From: Parafrigoribacterium mesophilum
GTDB lineage: Bacteria > Actinomycetota > Actinomycetes > Actinomycetales > Microbacteriaceae
DNA length: 64,000 bases
Direction: 5' to 3'
Assembly: GCF_039652555.1 (NCBI RefSeq)
Contig: NZ_JBDJAF010000003.1
Coordinates: forward strand, 238,084 to 302,083
The notes under the pieces were generated by a model. That model saw nothing but the letters and a program-made list of their open reading frames with translations, was not told where the DNA came from and searched no databases. A program made the position numbers and the translations under genes. Shown in pieces: positions 8,137-16,793 of this stretch. Each line of letters starts with the position of its first letter. Within the stretch, counting starts at the first letter, position 1.

Positions 8137-9117
8137 GTGAAAAGCATCAACTTGGTGAAAGACAACGTGCTGGAGGTTTCTGACCTCTTTCCCGAACCAG
8201 AGGTTCATCGCGGTGAAGTGAAGATCCGGATGCTCGCGGGTGGCGTCTGCGGCTCAGATCTCTCCGTGGTTCACGGCCACCGCGCGATTCCGCAGCACCC
8301 ATGGGTCATCGGGCACGAGGGCGGCGGAGTCGTCGTCGACGTTGCGCCGGATGTCAGCGATGTCTCGACGGGAGACCTTGTCATCGTTGAGCCGAACATC
8401 GCGTGCATGAAGTGCAGCTGGTGCCTACGCGGTGAGACCAAAATGTGCACCAACCGAATCATCGTCGGAATCAACTCGCCGGGACTGTTCTCCGAATTCG
8501 TCACCATCCCGGCTCGATTCGCCTGGAAGGTACCCGCTGGAACGCCGAAGGACGTGCTTGCGTCATTGGAGCCGAGTGTGGTCGCTCATGTCGCGGTACA
8601 GAGGTACCTCGGGCCGCACTACGAAAGCGTGCTCGTGGTCGGCGCAGGGTCGCAGGGACTCATTGTCGCGACGCTCTTGGCCGAAGCCGGCCTGGCTCCG
8701 GCCGTGTCGGAGCCCAACCCGCAAAAGCTGGCAACGGCAATCGCGCACGGCGCACACGAAATGGACGCCGGTGAACTCTACGATCTCGTCTTCGAAACCT
8801 CCGGCGCACCGGCCGGATTGCAGACGGCCATTGACCGGGCGCAGAAGCTGGGAACGGTGTGCGTGATCGGCCAGACCAATCGGCCGACCGAGGTTGTTTC
8901 CCAAACCATCGTGCAAAAAGAGCTCAGGATCAACGGCCAACTCATCTACAACCATCCGGAGGACTTCCGCTCGGCAATCGCGTCGATTGCCGACCATACG
9001 CTCGACCCGACAATAGCGTTGCGCCCGCCGGTCGACCCTGCGCAGGGGGTTGTGGACATTCTTTCCGCCGCGCGACTCGGCGGAAAGATCTGGATCGACT
9101 TCGAGGACTGGAAGTGA
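8137..9117 (+). CDS. Zinc-dependent alcohol dehydrogenase (MDR family)
   Basis: NAD(P)-dependent medium-chain dehydrogenase (326 aa). Catalytic zinc ligands are seen at Cys38, His60 and Glu61 (GGVCGSD, GHEGGG). A structural zinc site is formed by Cys90, Cys93, Cys96 and Cys104. The nucleotide-binding motif is VVGAGSQGLI. The sequence resembles polyol and L-idonate/threonine dehydrogenases. GTG 8137 is the start; the upstream Shine-Dalgarno is weak. The next gene, an aldo/keto reductase, overlaps its stop. Its place between qsuB and the dehydroquinase suggests it oxidises a hydroaromatic alcohol such as quinate or shikimate, but a sugar alcohol is equally possible. Confidence 0.8.
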   Translation: MKSINLVKDNVLEVSDLFPEPEVHRGEVKIRMLAGGVCGSDLSVVHGHRAIPQHPWVIGHEGGGVVVDVAPDVSDVSTGDLVIVEPNIACMKCSWCLRGETKMCTNRIIVGINSPGLFSEFVTIPARFAWKVPAGTPKDVLASLEPSVVAHVAVQRYLGPHYESVLVVGAGSQGLIVATLLAEAGLAPAVSEPNPQKLATAIAHGAHEMDAGELYDLVFETSGAPAGLQTAIDRAQKLGTVCVIGQTNRPTEVVSQTIVQKELRINGQLIYNHPEDFRSAIASIADHTLDPTIALRPPVDPAQGVVDILSAARLGGKIWIDFEDWK

Positions 9118-9956
9118 GCGCCGTGCGGGATACGTCAATACACTCGGTCCGTTTGCTCTCGGGCGCTTCGATGCCGCTGTTGGGACTGGGGACCTGGCCG
9201 ATGGATGACGAGCAGACCGCCGCCGCGGTGGAAACTGCCATCGAGATCGGCTTCCGCCTCTTCGACACTGCGGAACAATACGGCAATGAATGCGGCGTCG
9301 CCGAGGGTCTTCGGCGAAGCGGGATCGACAGAGACGAAGTGTTCATCACTACCAAGTTCAATAGGCAATGGCACAGTCGACGCGGCGTGCGGCAAGCGTT
9401 CACGAACGCCATCGAGCGCCTCAATGTCGATTACATCGACCTGTTCACGGTACATTGGCCCAACCCTAACCAGGGGCACTACGTCGAGGCGGTCGAAGGT
9501 CTCGATTATCTGCTTCGCGAAGGCCTGATCCGGGCCGTGGGTGTTTCGAACTTCAAGCCGGCTCACCTGGATCGACTGTTCGACGTCGGATTGGTGCCTG
9601 ATGTCAATCAGCTACAGCTGGACCCACGCCATACTCGCAACTCGGCGCGTGCCCTCCACCGCGAGTACGGGATAGCGACCCAGTGTTGGAGCCCGCTGGG
9701 CCGAGACAGCGGACTCCGAACGGAGCGGCTCGTTCTTGCCTTGGCGGACAAGTACGGGAGGACGCCAAGTCAGATCATCCTCCGCTGGCACACCCAGCAG
9801 GGATATAGCGCCATTCCCAAGGCGTCCTCACGCGTGCACCTGACCGAAAACATGGCCAGCTTTGACTTCGATCTGTCAACTGAAGACTTGGAGCGCGTCT
9901 CTCAACTTGACACCGGTGAGGCCGACATCTACGACTCTGACGCGTTCGGGCACTAG
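9114..9956 (+). CDS. Aldo/keto reductase
   Basis: NADPH-dependent oxidoreductase (280 aa) of the AKR superfamily. The TIM-barrel signatures are visible: GLGTWPMDDEQT near the start, the catalytic DTAEQYGNE (Asp and Tyr), the VHWPN His, the AVGVSNF strand and the C-terminal IPKASSRVHLTEN cofactor-binding segment. GTG 9114 overlaps the preceding stop (GTGA), giving a normal family length. It is co-transcribed with the zinc alcohol dehydrogenase and converges with the dehydroquinase gene. The pair could interconvert a hydroxy acid and keto acid of the hydroaromatic pathway; the substrate is unknown. Confidence 0.85.
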   Translation: MSAVRDTSIHSVRLLSGASMPLLGLGTWPMDDEQTAAAVETAIEIGFRLFDTAEQYGNECGVAEGLRRSGIDRDEVFITTKFNRQWHSRRGVRQAFTNAIERLNVDYIDLFTVHWPNPNQGHYVEAVEGLDYLLREGLIRAVGVSNFKPAHLDRLFDVGLVPDVNQLQLDPRHTRNSARALHREYGIATQCWSPLGRDSGLRTERLVLALADKYGRTPSQIILRWHTQQGYSAIPKASSRVHLTENMASFDFDLSTEDLERVSQLDTGEADIYDSDAFGH

Positions 9957-9966
9957 AACCTCATCA

Positions 9967-10890
9967 CTACCGTTCGGCGGCATCATGTGCCACCTGCCGC
10001 AGCGCCAGTTCGTAGCCATTCGCCCCCGCCCCCATGATCACCGTCGTGGCGACCGAGGAGATGAGCGAGTGATGCAGATATTCCGCAGGACGCGCCATGA
10101 TGTTGCTGATGTGCACTTCGGTGACCGGTACCGGAAGCATCGCGAGAGCATCCCGCAGCGAAACCGAGGTGAAGGACAGGCCGGCCGGGTTGATGATGAC
10201 AGCATCGAAGCCGCTCATCGCTTCCTGCACCGCATCGACAAGTGCGGCTTCGCTGTTGCTCTGGCGAAAGTCGACGGTGACTGCCAGCCGCGCCGCTTCC
10301 GCGGTGACCCGTTCGCAGATCTGCGCCAACGTCACGTGCCCATAGATCTCCGGTTCCCGGCTGCCGAGCAGGTTCAAATTAGGACCGCTTAGGACGAGCG
10401 CGGACGCAGCCGGGGCGACGTCTCCGGCGGTAGGCTCGTGGAGTGGTGCGGCAGCGATGAGGCTCATCACATGTTCCAGGGCGAGAAGGTAACCGTTGGT
10501 CGCGGCGCCGACGATGACTGCCCTCGCGACCTCCGAGACGTACGAATGGTGCCGAAACTGCTCTCGCGCGTGGATGTTGGTGATGTGCACCTCAACGACC
10601 GGTACCGAGAGCATCGCCAACGCGTCGCGCAGCGACACGGAGGAATGGCTCAGCCCGCCCGCGTTGATGATCACGGCATCGAAGTCGGACATCGCCTCCT
10701 GGGCGGCATCGATGAGCACACTCTCGCTGTTGCTCTGGCGGAAGTCGACGGCGACTCCGCAGCGCTCGCCAGCCTGCGAAAGTGATTCGCTCACCTGCGC
10801 GAGTGTCACGGAGCCGTAGATGTCCGGCTCACGCCGGCCGAGAAAGTTCAGATTCGGCCCGTTGAGCACAAGCACCCGTGACTTTGGCAT
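9967..10890 (-). CDS. Tandem-fused type II 3-dehydroquinate dehydratase
   Basis: Two AroQ-type dehydroquinases in one 307-aa chain; normal AroQ is about 145-150 aa. Domain 1 (residues 1-148) keeps all expected active-site residues (numbering one above M. tuberculosis): Arg20, Tyr25, Asn76, His82, His102, Arg109, Arg113. Domain 2 (162-307) keeps Arg178, Tyr183, Asn234, His260 and Arg267 but has Phe240 where the His82 equivalent should be and no Arg at the position of Arg113. Domain 2 may therefore be inactive, structural or altered in substrate. The gene follows livF by 5 bases in the Liv-type operon. That points to a catabolic role (dehydroquinate to dehydroshikimate, feeding QsuB), not aromatic amino acid synthesis. 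Confidence 0.92.
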   Translation of the reverse strand: MPKSRVLVLNGPNLNFLGRREPDIYGSVTLAQVSESLSQAGERCGVAVDFRQSNSESVLIDAAQEAMSDFDAVIINAGGLSHSSVSLRDALAMLSVPVVEVHITNIHAREQFRHHSYVSEVARAVIVGAATNGYLLALEHVMSLIAAAPLHEPTAGDVAPAASALVLSGPNLNLLGSREPEIYGHVTLAQICERVTAEAARLAVTVDFRQSNSEAALVDAVQEAMSGFDAVIINPAGLSFTSVSLRDALAMLPVPVTEVHISNIMARPAEYLHHSLISSVATTVIMGAGANGYELALRQVAHDAAER

Positions 10891-10895
10891 CCCCG

Positions 10896-11663
10896 TCAGA
10901 TTCCGAGGTAGATCTGGCGCACGCGCGGGTCATGCCGAAGATCGGCGGCTGCCCCGTCCATCACGATCTCGCCATTTTCCATCACGTAACACTGTGTGGT
11001 CGCCTCGAAGGTGAGCTTGGCGTTCTGCTCGACGAGGAGGATGCTCATCCCGGTCTTGTTCAGGCGCTGAATGACCTCGAGAACCTCGTCAACCAGTATC
11101 GGAGACAATCCCATCGACGGCTCGTCAAGCACCAGGAGGCGCGGCTGCGACATCAGCGCTCGGCCGATGGCGAGCATCTGCTGCTGACCACCGGAAAGTG
11201 CTCCAGCAAGTCGTGACTTCATTTCGCCGAGCACCGGAAACATCTCGTAGATCTCGTTGACCTGCGCTCGAGTGGCGTTGTTCCACCGTTGGATATAGGC
11301 CCCGAGAAAGAGGTTCTTCTCCACGCTCAGGCCGCTGAAGACGTGGCGCCCTTCCGGCACGTAACCGATCCCCTGCGACACCACCTTGCGTGCAGCAATG
11401 TGCAGGAGGTCGGCATCCCCGTAAGTCAGTTCATCCGCGTGACGGTGCACCAACCCGAGGACCGCTTTGAGGGTCGAGCTCTTGCCGGCTCCGTTCGCGC
11501 CGATGATGCCGACGGATTGGCCGACTCCGACCCGGAAACTGATGCCTCGAACCGCGGCGACGCCGCCGTAGTTCACCGACAGGTTTCTCACGATGAGCTC
11601 CGCGCCCGGACTCTTCGACGCGCCGGCGATATCGCGCGACTGCGGATCAATTGCTGTACTCAC
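10896..11663 (-). CDS. livF: Branched-chain-amino-acid-type ABC transporter ATPase (LivF-like)
   Basis: ATPase subunit (255 aa) with Walker A GANGAGKS, signature LSGGQQQ and Walker B LLVLDEPSMGL. The LivF-specific blocks GIGYVPEGRHVFSGLSVEKNL and LLVEQNAKLTFEATTQCYVMENG are present. An N-terminal extension of about 20 residues precedes the domain. The GTG start overlaps the stop of the LivM-LivG fusion (GTGA). The next gene is the tandem dehydroquinase, so the transporter probably imports a hydroaromatic acid (quinate, shikimate or dehydroquinate), not a branched-chain amino acid. This substrate is inferred from the operon only. Confidence 0.9.
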   Translation of the reverse strand: MSTAIDPQSRDIAGASKSPGAELIVRNLSVNYGGVAAVRGISFRVGVGQSVGIIGANGAGKSSTLKAVLGLVHRHADELTYGDADLLHIAARKVVSQGIGYVPEGRHVFSGLSVEKNLFLGAYIQRWNNATRAQVNEIYEMFPVLGEMKSRLAGALSGGQQQMLAIGRALMSQPRLLVLDEPSMGLSPILVDEVLEVIQRLNKTGMSILLVEQNAKLTFEATTQCYVMENGEIVMDGAAADLRHDPRVRQIYLGI

Positions 11664-13525
11664 TGTGCCGTCACCCCGTCGGTCGTCGTTTCACTGTCTG
11701 CATGGTCGATGTCCGCACCGAGGACGTCTTCCTCGAGTGCCGAATCGTCGCCGAGATACGCCTCGATCACGGCGGGAGTGCGTGCCACATCGGAAGGGAA
11801 GCCATCGGCGATCACCTTGCCGGTGGCCAATACGGTGACCCGGTCGCAGAGCGACATCACCAGGCCCATGTTGTGTTCGATGAGCAGAACGGTCACACCC
11901 TGCGCGCGGATGTCGCGCACAATCAGCTTGAGCTGATTGACTTCGTCTCCGTTCAGGCCGGCTGCGGGCTCGTCGAGCAGCAGCATCCTCGGTGCGGTCG
12001 CCATGGCCCTGGCGATTTCGACCCGACGCTGGGCCCCATACGAGAGTTCTCCCGGTGCGGCGCCGGCCAACTCGGTGAGGCCGTAACGCTCCAGCAGCTC
12101 ATCGGCCTTCTTCCCCATCGCACGATCCTTGCCCAAGATGGCGAAGGGCCACAAGAGGTACCGCCAGCCCCACATCGTTCGGCTGCGGTCGAGTCCAACG
12201 AGCACGTTGTCACGCACGGTCAACAGGGGGAAGAGCCGCAGGTTCTGAAAGGTGCGGGCCACCCCTCTCAGCGACAGTTTGTACGCCACCGTGTTGGTCG
12301 ATCGCTGCCCGAACACTTCGATTGATCCTGACGTCGGAGGGTGCACGCCGCTCAACACGTTGAACAGGGTCGTCTTACCCGAACCGTTGGGGCCCACGAT
12401 GCCCCGGATCTCGCCTTCGCGAACCGAGAGTGAAACCCCATCGAGGGCTCGCAGTCCTTTGAAGCTTTTCACGACGTTCGTGACTTCCAGTGCGATCGGT
12501 GCTTCGGCTGCCGGGGTGCCATCGGCACTCCCGGAGCCCAGCGCAAGCGGCACGTACAGGCCCACCCGCTTTCCCGCCATCGTGTTGCCGCGTCGCTTCT
12601 GCCAGTTCTTTTTCACCTGAGCGGGGATCCCCGCGAAACCCGCGGGCAGGAACACCACGATGATGACGACGAGGGCGCCGTACCCGAGCTGCGCATAAAT
12701 GGAGAAGTCAGCCAGCGCCTCGCGGATGAAGATCAAGGCAATGGAACCGACGACCACGCCGGGCAGGCTGTGGCGTCCGCCGATGACCACCATCGCCAGC
12801 AGGAAGAACATGTTGGCGAGGCTGAACGAGTCCGGAGCGACGTAGCGGATCATGCCGGCGTAGAGAACACCGGCGACGCCGCCGTAGAGTCCGCCGAACG
12901 CGAAGGCCACCATCCTGAGGATGGGGACCTCGGCTCCCATCGCGGCGGCCGCCAGATGGTCATCGCGCATTGCCTTGAGCCTGCGACCCAGTCCGGTGTG
13001 CACGACGAAGGCTGCGAAGGCGATGCCGATGATCACGATGACCAATTCGAGGTAGTAGAAGAGGTAATCGCTGGACAGGTCTATTCCGAAGAAGATCGGT
13101 GCCGGAACACCGCTGAGCCCGGAACCTTGGCCCGCGATGGGCAGATTGAGCACCAGGCTGACGAAGGCGAGGGCCAGGCCGAGCGTGACGATGGCCAGAT
13201 AGTGGGATTGAAGCCGCAGCGCGGGGATGCCCACCAGAAGCGACACCACAACGGTGAGGAGCACACCGCACAACGCCGCAGGCCAAAAGTTCCATCCCAG
13301 TTGGATGGTCAGGACCGCCGCCGTGTATGCACCGATCCCCAGGAAGGCGACCTGCGCCAAGTCGAACTGGCCACCGATTCCCATCGACAGAAACAGTCCG
13401 ATGGCCAGGAGGCAGAAGATCATGGCAACGTTGGCCACGTGCACGGTGTAGCTGTCGAACAGATACGGCAAGTAGAAGGTGATCGCTGCCAAGACGATCA
13501 ACGGAACGATGATTTTCTTGGTCAT
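11660..13525 (-). CDS. livM-livG: LivM permease - LivG ATPase fusion protein
   Basis: A 621-aa fusion. Residues 1 to about 310 are a LivM-type permease (many hydrophobic segments; blocks GIGGQFDLAQVAFLGIGAY, GLGRRLKAMRDDHLAA and GGRHSLPG). A linker of about 40 residues leads to a LivG ATPase with Walker A GPNGSGKTT, signature LSYGAQRR and Walker B MLLLDEPAAGL. Such fusions are known in Actinobacteria and Proteobacteria. ATG 13525 is chosen because it overlaps the livH stop as ATGA; the frame is open further upstream only as a shadow of livH. The C-terminus carries an acidic tail of about 25 residues. Confidence 0.92.
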   Translation of the reverse strand: MTKKIIVPLIVLAAITFYLPYLFDSYTVHVANVAMIFCLLAIGLFLSMGIGGQFDLAQVAFLGIGAYTAAVLTIQLGWNFWPAALCGVLLTVVVSLLVGIPALRLQSHYLAIVTLGLALAFVSLVLNLPIAGQGSGLSGVPAPIFFGIDLSSDYLFYYLELVIVIIGIAFAAFVVHTGLGRRLKAMRDDHLAAAAMGAEVPILRMVAFAFGGLYGGVAGVLYAGMIRYVAPDSFSLANMFFLLAMVVIGGRHSLPGVVVGSIALIFIREALADFSIYAQLGYGALVVIIVVFLPAGFAGIPAQVKKNWQKRRGNTMAGKRVGLYVPLALGSGSADGTPAAEAPIALEVTNVVKSFKGLRALDGVSLSVREGEIRGIVGPNGSGKTTLFNVLSGVHPPTSGSIEVFGQRSTNTVAYKLSLRGVARTFQNLRLFPLLTVRDNVLVGLDRSRTMWGWRYLLWPFAILGKDRAMGKKADELLERYGLTELAGAAPGELSYGAQRRVEIARAMATAPRMLLLDEPAAGLNGDEVNQLKLIVRDIRAQGVTVLLIEHNMGLVMSLCDRVTVLATGKVIADGFPSDVARTPAVIEAYLGDDSALEEDVLGADIDHADSETTTDGVTAQ

Positions 13526-14391
13526 GCGCGGTTCACCGTGCTCTCTCCGAAGATTCCTGTTGGGCGGATGACGACCACTACGGCGAAGGCCAGGAACGCC
13601 GCCAGATCGGCATAGCCCTGGAAGAACCCCTGCGCAAAGGCGTAGAGAATGCCGAATCCGAGGCCGCCAACGATGGCACCCTTGATGTTGCCGAAACCTC
13701 CGAGAACGGCTGCTGCAAAGCCCATGATGCCGAGCGTCGCTCCGAACGTCGGACTGACATACAGCACCGGCCCAGCCAATCCGCCGCCCAGGGCGGCGAG
13801 TGCGGCGCCGATCGCGAACGCGAAGGCATTGCTGCGGCCGACGTTCACACCCAGTGCTGTTGCTTCTTCGAAGTCCATGGCAACGGCCTGCATCGCGATT
13901 CCACGTTTCGTGCGATCGAGAAAGAACCAGAGCACGGCCGACGCGATGGTGGCAATGACGATGACCAGAAGTTGAAACTGTTTGATGTAGATGCCGAAAA
14001 GGTTGAAGGGCTGCTCCCCTACCGGGCTTGGCACGGACTGCCCCGCAGTTCCCCAGATGATGATCGCTATGCCCTCGAGCATGATGCCGAAGCCAAGGGT
14101 GCCGATCAACATCAGATCGAAGTCCTTGTTCTCGAGGGGACGCAAAATGCGCTCGATGACAAGGCCGAGCACGGCAGTGGCGGCAATGGAGACGATCATG
14201 GCGATCCAAAATGGCAGCTTCGTGCTGACAAACAGAGTCGCCGCTATATACGCGCCGATCATGAGGATGTCGCCGTGGGCGAAGTTGACCAGCCCCATGG
14301 CCCGGTAAACAAGTGAGAATCCAAGCGCAACGAGTACATAGATCGCACCGATGCCGATCCCACCTACCAAAGTCTGCAAAAAGAACTGCAT
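13522..14391 (-). CDS. livH: Branched-chain-amino-acid-type ABC transporter permease (LivH-like)
   Basis: Membrane permease (289 aa) with the LivH signatures GAIYVLVALGFSLVYRAMGLVNFAHGDILMIGAY at the N-terminus and FIGASAA-like blocks replaced here by GGFGNIKGAIVGG near the C-terminus. It has about eight hydrophobic segments. GGGAGAG lies just before the ATG. It is the second gene of the operon, separated from the binding-protein gene by a strong stem-loop, and its stop overlaps the start of the LivM-LivG fusion. Confidence 0.9.
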   Translation of the reverse strand: MQFFLQTLVGGIGIGAIYVLVALGFSLVYRAMGLVNFAHGDILMIGAYIAATLFVSTKLPFWIAMIVSIAATAVLGLVIERILRPLENKDFDLMLIGTLGFGIMLEGIAIIIWGTAGQSVPSPVGEQPFNLFGIYIKQFQLLVIVIATIASAVLWFFLDRTKRGIAMQAVAMDFEEATALGVNVGRSNAFAFAIGAALAALGGGLAGPVLYVSPTFGATLGIMGFAAAVLGGFGNIKGAIVGGLGFGILYAFAQGFFQGYADLAAFLAFAVVVVIRPTGIFGESTVNRA

Positions 14392-14470
14392 GTTCTCTCC
14401 CTGTGTGATCGGGAACGATACCGGACTCGCCGGTCATGACGGACTGGGTGAGTGACTGAAGGAGTGAGTC

Positions 14471-14506
14471 TCGTCCCGAGAGGCGATCGAACGTCTCTCG
14501 GGACGA
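14471..14506 (-). other. Perfect 12-bp stem-loop between binding protein and livH
   Basis: TCGTCCCGAGAG (14471-14482) pairs perfectly with CTCTCGGGACGA (14495-14506) over a 12-base loop. It lies in the 137-bp gap between the binding-protein gene and livH on one transcript, with no U-run after it. It resembles the hairpin at 2095-2126 in position and strength, and probably tunes the ratio of binding protein to membrane components. Confidence 0.7.
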
Positions 14507-14528
14507 TGCTCGCCAGCAGGCTAGCCGG

Positions 14529-15689
14529 CTACTTCTCCGGCACGAGAGCGCCGCCCTTGATGATTGCGATCTGCGTTTCGTGAACGCCATTTCCGTCTGC
14601 ATCGAATTCAAAGTGGCCAACGAGGCCGTCGTACTTGATCGACCGGATAGCCTCGGCGAGCGTTGCGCCGGTGCCAACCTTCGTATTCTTCAGCGCCTGG
14701 ATGACGATTTGCGTGCCGTCGTATGCCTTGGCTCCGTGGAACTCCGCTTCCTCACCGTACGCAGCCTTGTACTCCGCCGCGAATTTCTTGGTTGCGGCGT
14801 TCGCGTTGTTGCCGATGTATGGCGTGCTGCAAACGGACCCCTCGGCAATTGCCTCACCGGCGGTCTGGAGGTAGACGGGAGTGCCGATGGGCGCTCCGCC
14901 GGCAATCACCGCGTCGATGCCGAGCTGACGTGCTTGCTTGGCGATCAGGCCCGATTCCACCTCCTCAGCACCGATGAACAATACGTCAGGCTTCGCTTGG
15001 CGAATCGTGGTCAGCGCGGAGCTGAAATCCTTTTGGTCCGGGGTAACCACTTGATCCGCTACCGGAGTGGCCCCGGCATCCTTGAGCGCAGCAGAAAAAG
15101 CATCATGTTCGCCGACACCGTAGGAGCCGTTGTTACTGATCATCGCGATCGACTTGTAGTTCTTGTTCAGAAGATACTTCGCCAAGGTCTGGTCGAACGC
15201 AGTGCTGGGCGGCGAATTCAGAAAGACGAACGGGTTGTGGAGTTGCCCGAGCTTCGGCGATTGGCCGGATGTCACCATAGGAATTTTTTCCTGCTGGAGA
15301 ATCGGTGCCATGGCCAGCGAGTCCGCGCTTTCCGCGGTACCCATGACGACAATGTTTCCGTCGCTGGCAACCTTGTGGGCCAAGTTCGTACTCACGGTCG
15401 GGTCGCCTTGGTCGTCATACAGGGAAAGCTTGATCTGCCGGCCCTCAATGCCCCCCGCCTTATTGATTTGTTCCACTGCCAGCTTGACACCCTTGTACTC
15501 CCACGCGCCCAGCGAACTCAGCTGACCGCTCTGCGCGTCGACAACGGCAATCTTGATCGGGCCCTTGTCGCTGGCACCGGTATCCGATTTGGCACTCTGC
15601 CCTGGGGCAGAGCATCCAGCCAAAAGCATCGCCGCGACGGCTGCTCCGGCAACGATGGGGTAAACCCGCTTGATTCTGCGTTCGATCAT
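14529..15689 (-). CDS. Liv-type ABC transporter substrate-binding lipoprotein
   Basis: Binding lipoprotein (386 aa) of the Peripla_BP_6 (LivJ/LivK) type. The signal peptide ends in the lipobox LLAGC (Cys26), followed by a Ser/Asp-rich linker. Family blocks seen are GIEGRQIKLSLYDDQGDP, GTAESADSLAMAPILQQEKIP, SNNGSYGVGEHDAFSAAL and a C-terminal GHFEFDADGNG. GAGGTGAGC precedes the ATG. It is first in the operon that ends in the tandem dehydroquinase, and is transcribed from the promoter at 15799-15827 under a three-half-site operator. A hydroaromatic ligand is favoured by context; the fold itself also fits amino acids and aromatic acids. Confidence 0.9.
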   Translation of the reverse strand: MIERRIKRVYPIVAGAAVAAMLLAGCSAPGQSAKSDTGASDKGPIKIAVVDAQSGQLSSLGAWEYKGVKLAVEQINKAGGIEGRQIKLSLYDDQGDPTVSTNLAHKVASDGNIVVMGTAESADSLAMAPILQQEKIPMVTSGQSPKLGQLHNPFVFLNSPPSTAFDQTLAKYLLNKNYKSIAMISNNGSYGVGEHDAFSAALKDAGATPVADQVVTPDQKDFSSALTTIRQAKPDVLFIGAEEVESGLIAKQARQLGIDAVIAGGAPIGTPVYLQTAGEAIAEGSVCSTPYIGNNANAATKKFAAEYKAAYGEEAEFHGAKAYDGTQIVIQALKNTKVGTGATLAEAIRSIKYDGLVGHFEFDADGNGVHETQIAIIKGGALVPEK

Positions 15690-15778
15690 TGCTCACCTCG
15701 GTGTGATTGGAGATCGGAGACACCACCGTCTCCGAGCGAAGCGGGCAGGTCTTGATAATCAAGAATTGCGCGCCTAGC

Positions 15779-15801
15779 GAACTATTGTTCTCAGAAAGAA
15801 C
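15779..15801. promoter_or_regulatory. Three-half-site operator (site 1)
   Basis: The 23-bp element reads GAAC-N4-GTTC-N7-GAAC; its inner palindrome is TGTTCTCAGAAAGAACA (15786-15802). It lies between the Liv/dehydroquinase operon and the divergent IclR gene and overlaps the -10 box of the operon promoter. The same composite occurs at 19049-19071 and, inverted, at 28361-28383. PcaU/PcaR-type IclR proteins are known to bind three repeated half-sites, and the divergent gene encodes a PcaR-like protein. Confidence 0.75.
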
Positions 15802-15827
15802 ATAGAGTGCAAATTCGCGTGCGTCAA
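15799..15827 (-). promoter_or_regulatory. Promoter of the Liv/dehydroquinase operon
   Basis: On the minus strand TTGACG (15822-15827) is followed after exactly 17 bp by TATGTT (15799-15804). The -10 box runs directly into operator site 1. The resulting 5' leader is about 100 bases. Confidence 0.65.
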
Positions 15828-15956
15828 GGATCTTTTTCGGACACATCGCAAAAACCGTCTCGAGGCGCAGAGCGACACGGTCCGATTCGGTCCCAGCCAG
15901 CATTCCGATGTAGTCTCCGATGTGCGCAGTACGTACAGAAGAACGAGAGGCGACCA

Positions 15957-16754
15957 ATGCCCAAGGGCGAATCACCCGACCGTGAGCCCTACTACGTTCG
16001 CGCGGCAGAACGCGTGTTGCAGGTCATCCAGGCATTCGACGCCGAGCACCAGAGTCAGACGCTGAGTGACATCGCGGCGGCAACCGGACTCACACGGGCG
16101 ACGGCGAGGCGCCTCTTGCTGACGCTCCAGGACCTCGGCTATGCGGATTCGGAGGGACGTCGTTTCACTCTGACCCCCCGCGTGCTTCAACTGGGCTATG
16201 CCTACTTGTCGAGCATGTCACTCGTCGAGGTCGCCAGGCCGCACCTGCGGGACCTTGCCCGCGAACTCAGTGAGACGGCATCACTTACAGTTCTCGATGG
16301 TGATGAGATCGTCTATATCGATTTGGCCACGAGCTCACGGCTGAGCTCTATCCAGATCAGTATTGGGACCAGATTCCGCGCACACACCACGTCAATGGGG
16401 CGGGTACTGCTGGCTGGGCTTCCCGCCGACCGGTCCGAAGCTTACCTGGCCCGTTTGGAACAAAACCGTCGCTCGGAGCGCACGGTCCGTTCCATCGACG
16501 ACTTACGCCGAGAAATCGCGGAGACCGCGGAGCGGGGCTGGGCCACCGTCGACCAAGAGCTTGAAGAGGGCCTGCGAGGGGTTGCGGTGCCGGTGCGAGA
16601 CCAGCAGGGCAAGGTGATCGCCGCGGTGAACGTCTCCGCTCATGCTGCGCGCAAGACCATCTCGGATCTTGCCGAGCTTTACGTGCCAGCGATCCGGAAT
16701 TGTGTGGCCCAGATCGAGGCGGGCCTTGTCGGCTATCGACCGCGTCGTTCGTAG
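15957..16754 (+). CDS. IclR-family regulator, PcaR/PobR-like
   Basis: Regulator (265 aa) with an N-terminal winged helix (YYVRAAERVLQVIQAF; TLSDIAAATGLTRATARRLLLTL) and the IclR effector-binding domain with SMGRVLLAG, the GWATVDQELEEGLRGVAVPVRD block and ISDLAELYVP. The N-terminal YVRA-ERVL-VI-AF pattern is typical of the PcaR/PcaU/PobR branch, which senses aromatic acids such as protocatechuate or 3-oxoadipate. ATG 15957 has AGAGG 7 bases upstream. It diverges from the Liv/dehydroquinase operon, with operator site 1 between them, and probably activates or represses that operon plus the distant ones that share the site. Confidence 0.88.
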   Translation: MPKGESPDREPYYVRAAERVLQVIQAFDAEHQSQTLSDIAAATGLTRATARRLLLTLQDLGYADSEGRRFTLTPRVLQLGYAYLSSMSLVEVARPHLRDLARELSETASLTVLDGDEIVYIDLATSSRLSSIQISIGTRFRAHTTSMGRVLLAGLPADRSEAYLARLEQNRRSERTVRSIDDLRREIAETAERGWATVDQELEEGLRGVAVPVRDQQGKVIAAVNVSAHAARKTISDLAELYVPAIRNCVAQIEAGLVGYRPRRS

Positions 16755-16793
16755 CCACACCGGGGGCATACTCGCAAACCAATCCTGCCGTCA

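Noticed and set aside
10896..15689. Calling the first Liv system a branched-chain amino acid importer
   Set aside because: The family name is structural; the operon includes a dehydroquinase and an aromatic-type IclR regulator, so a hydroaromatic acid is more likely.
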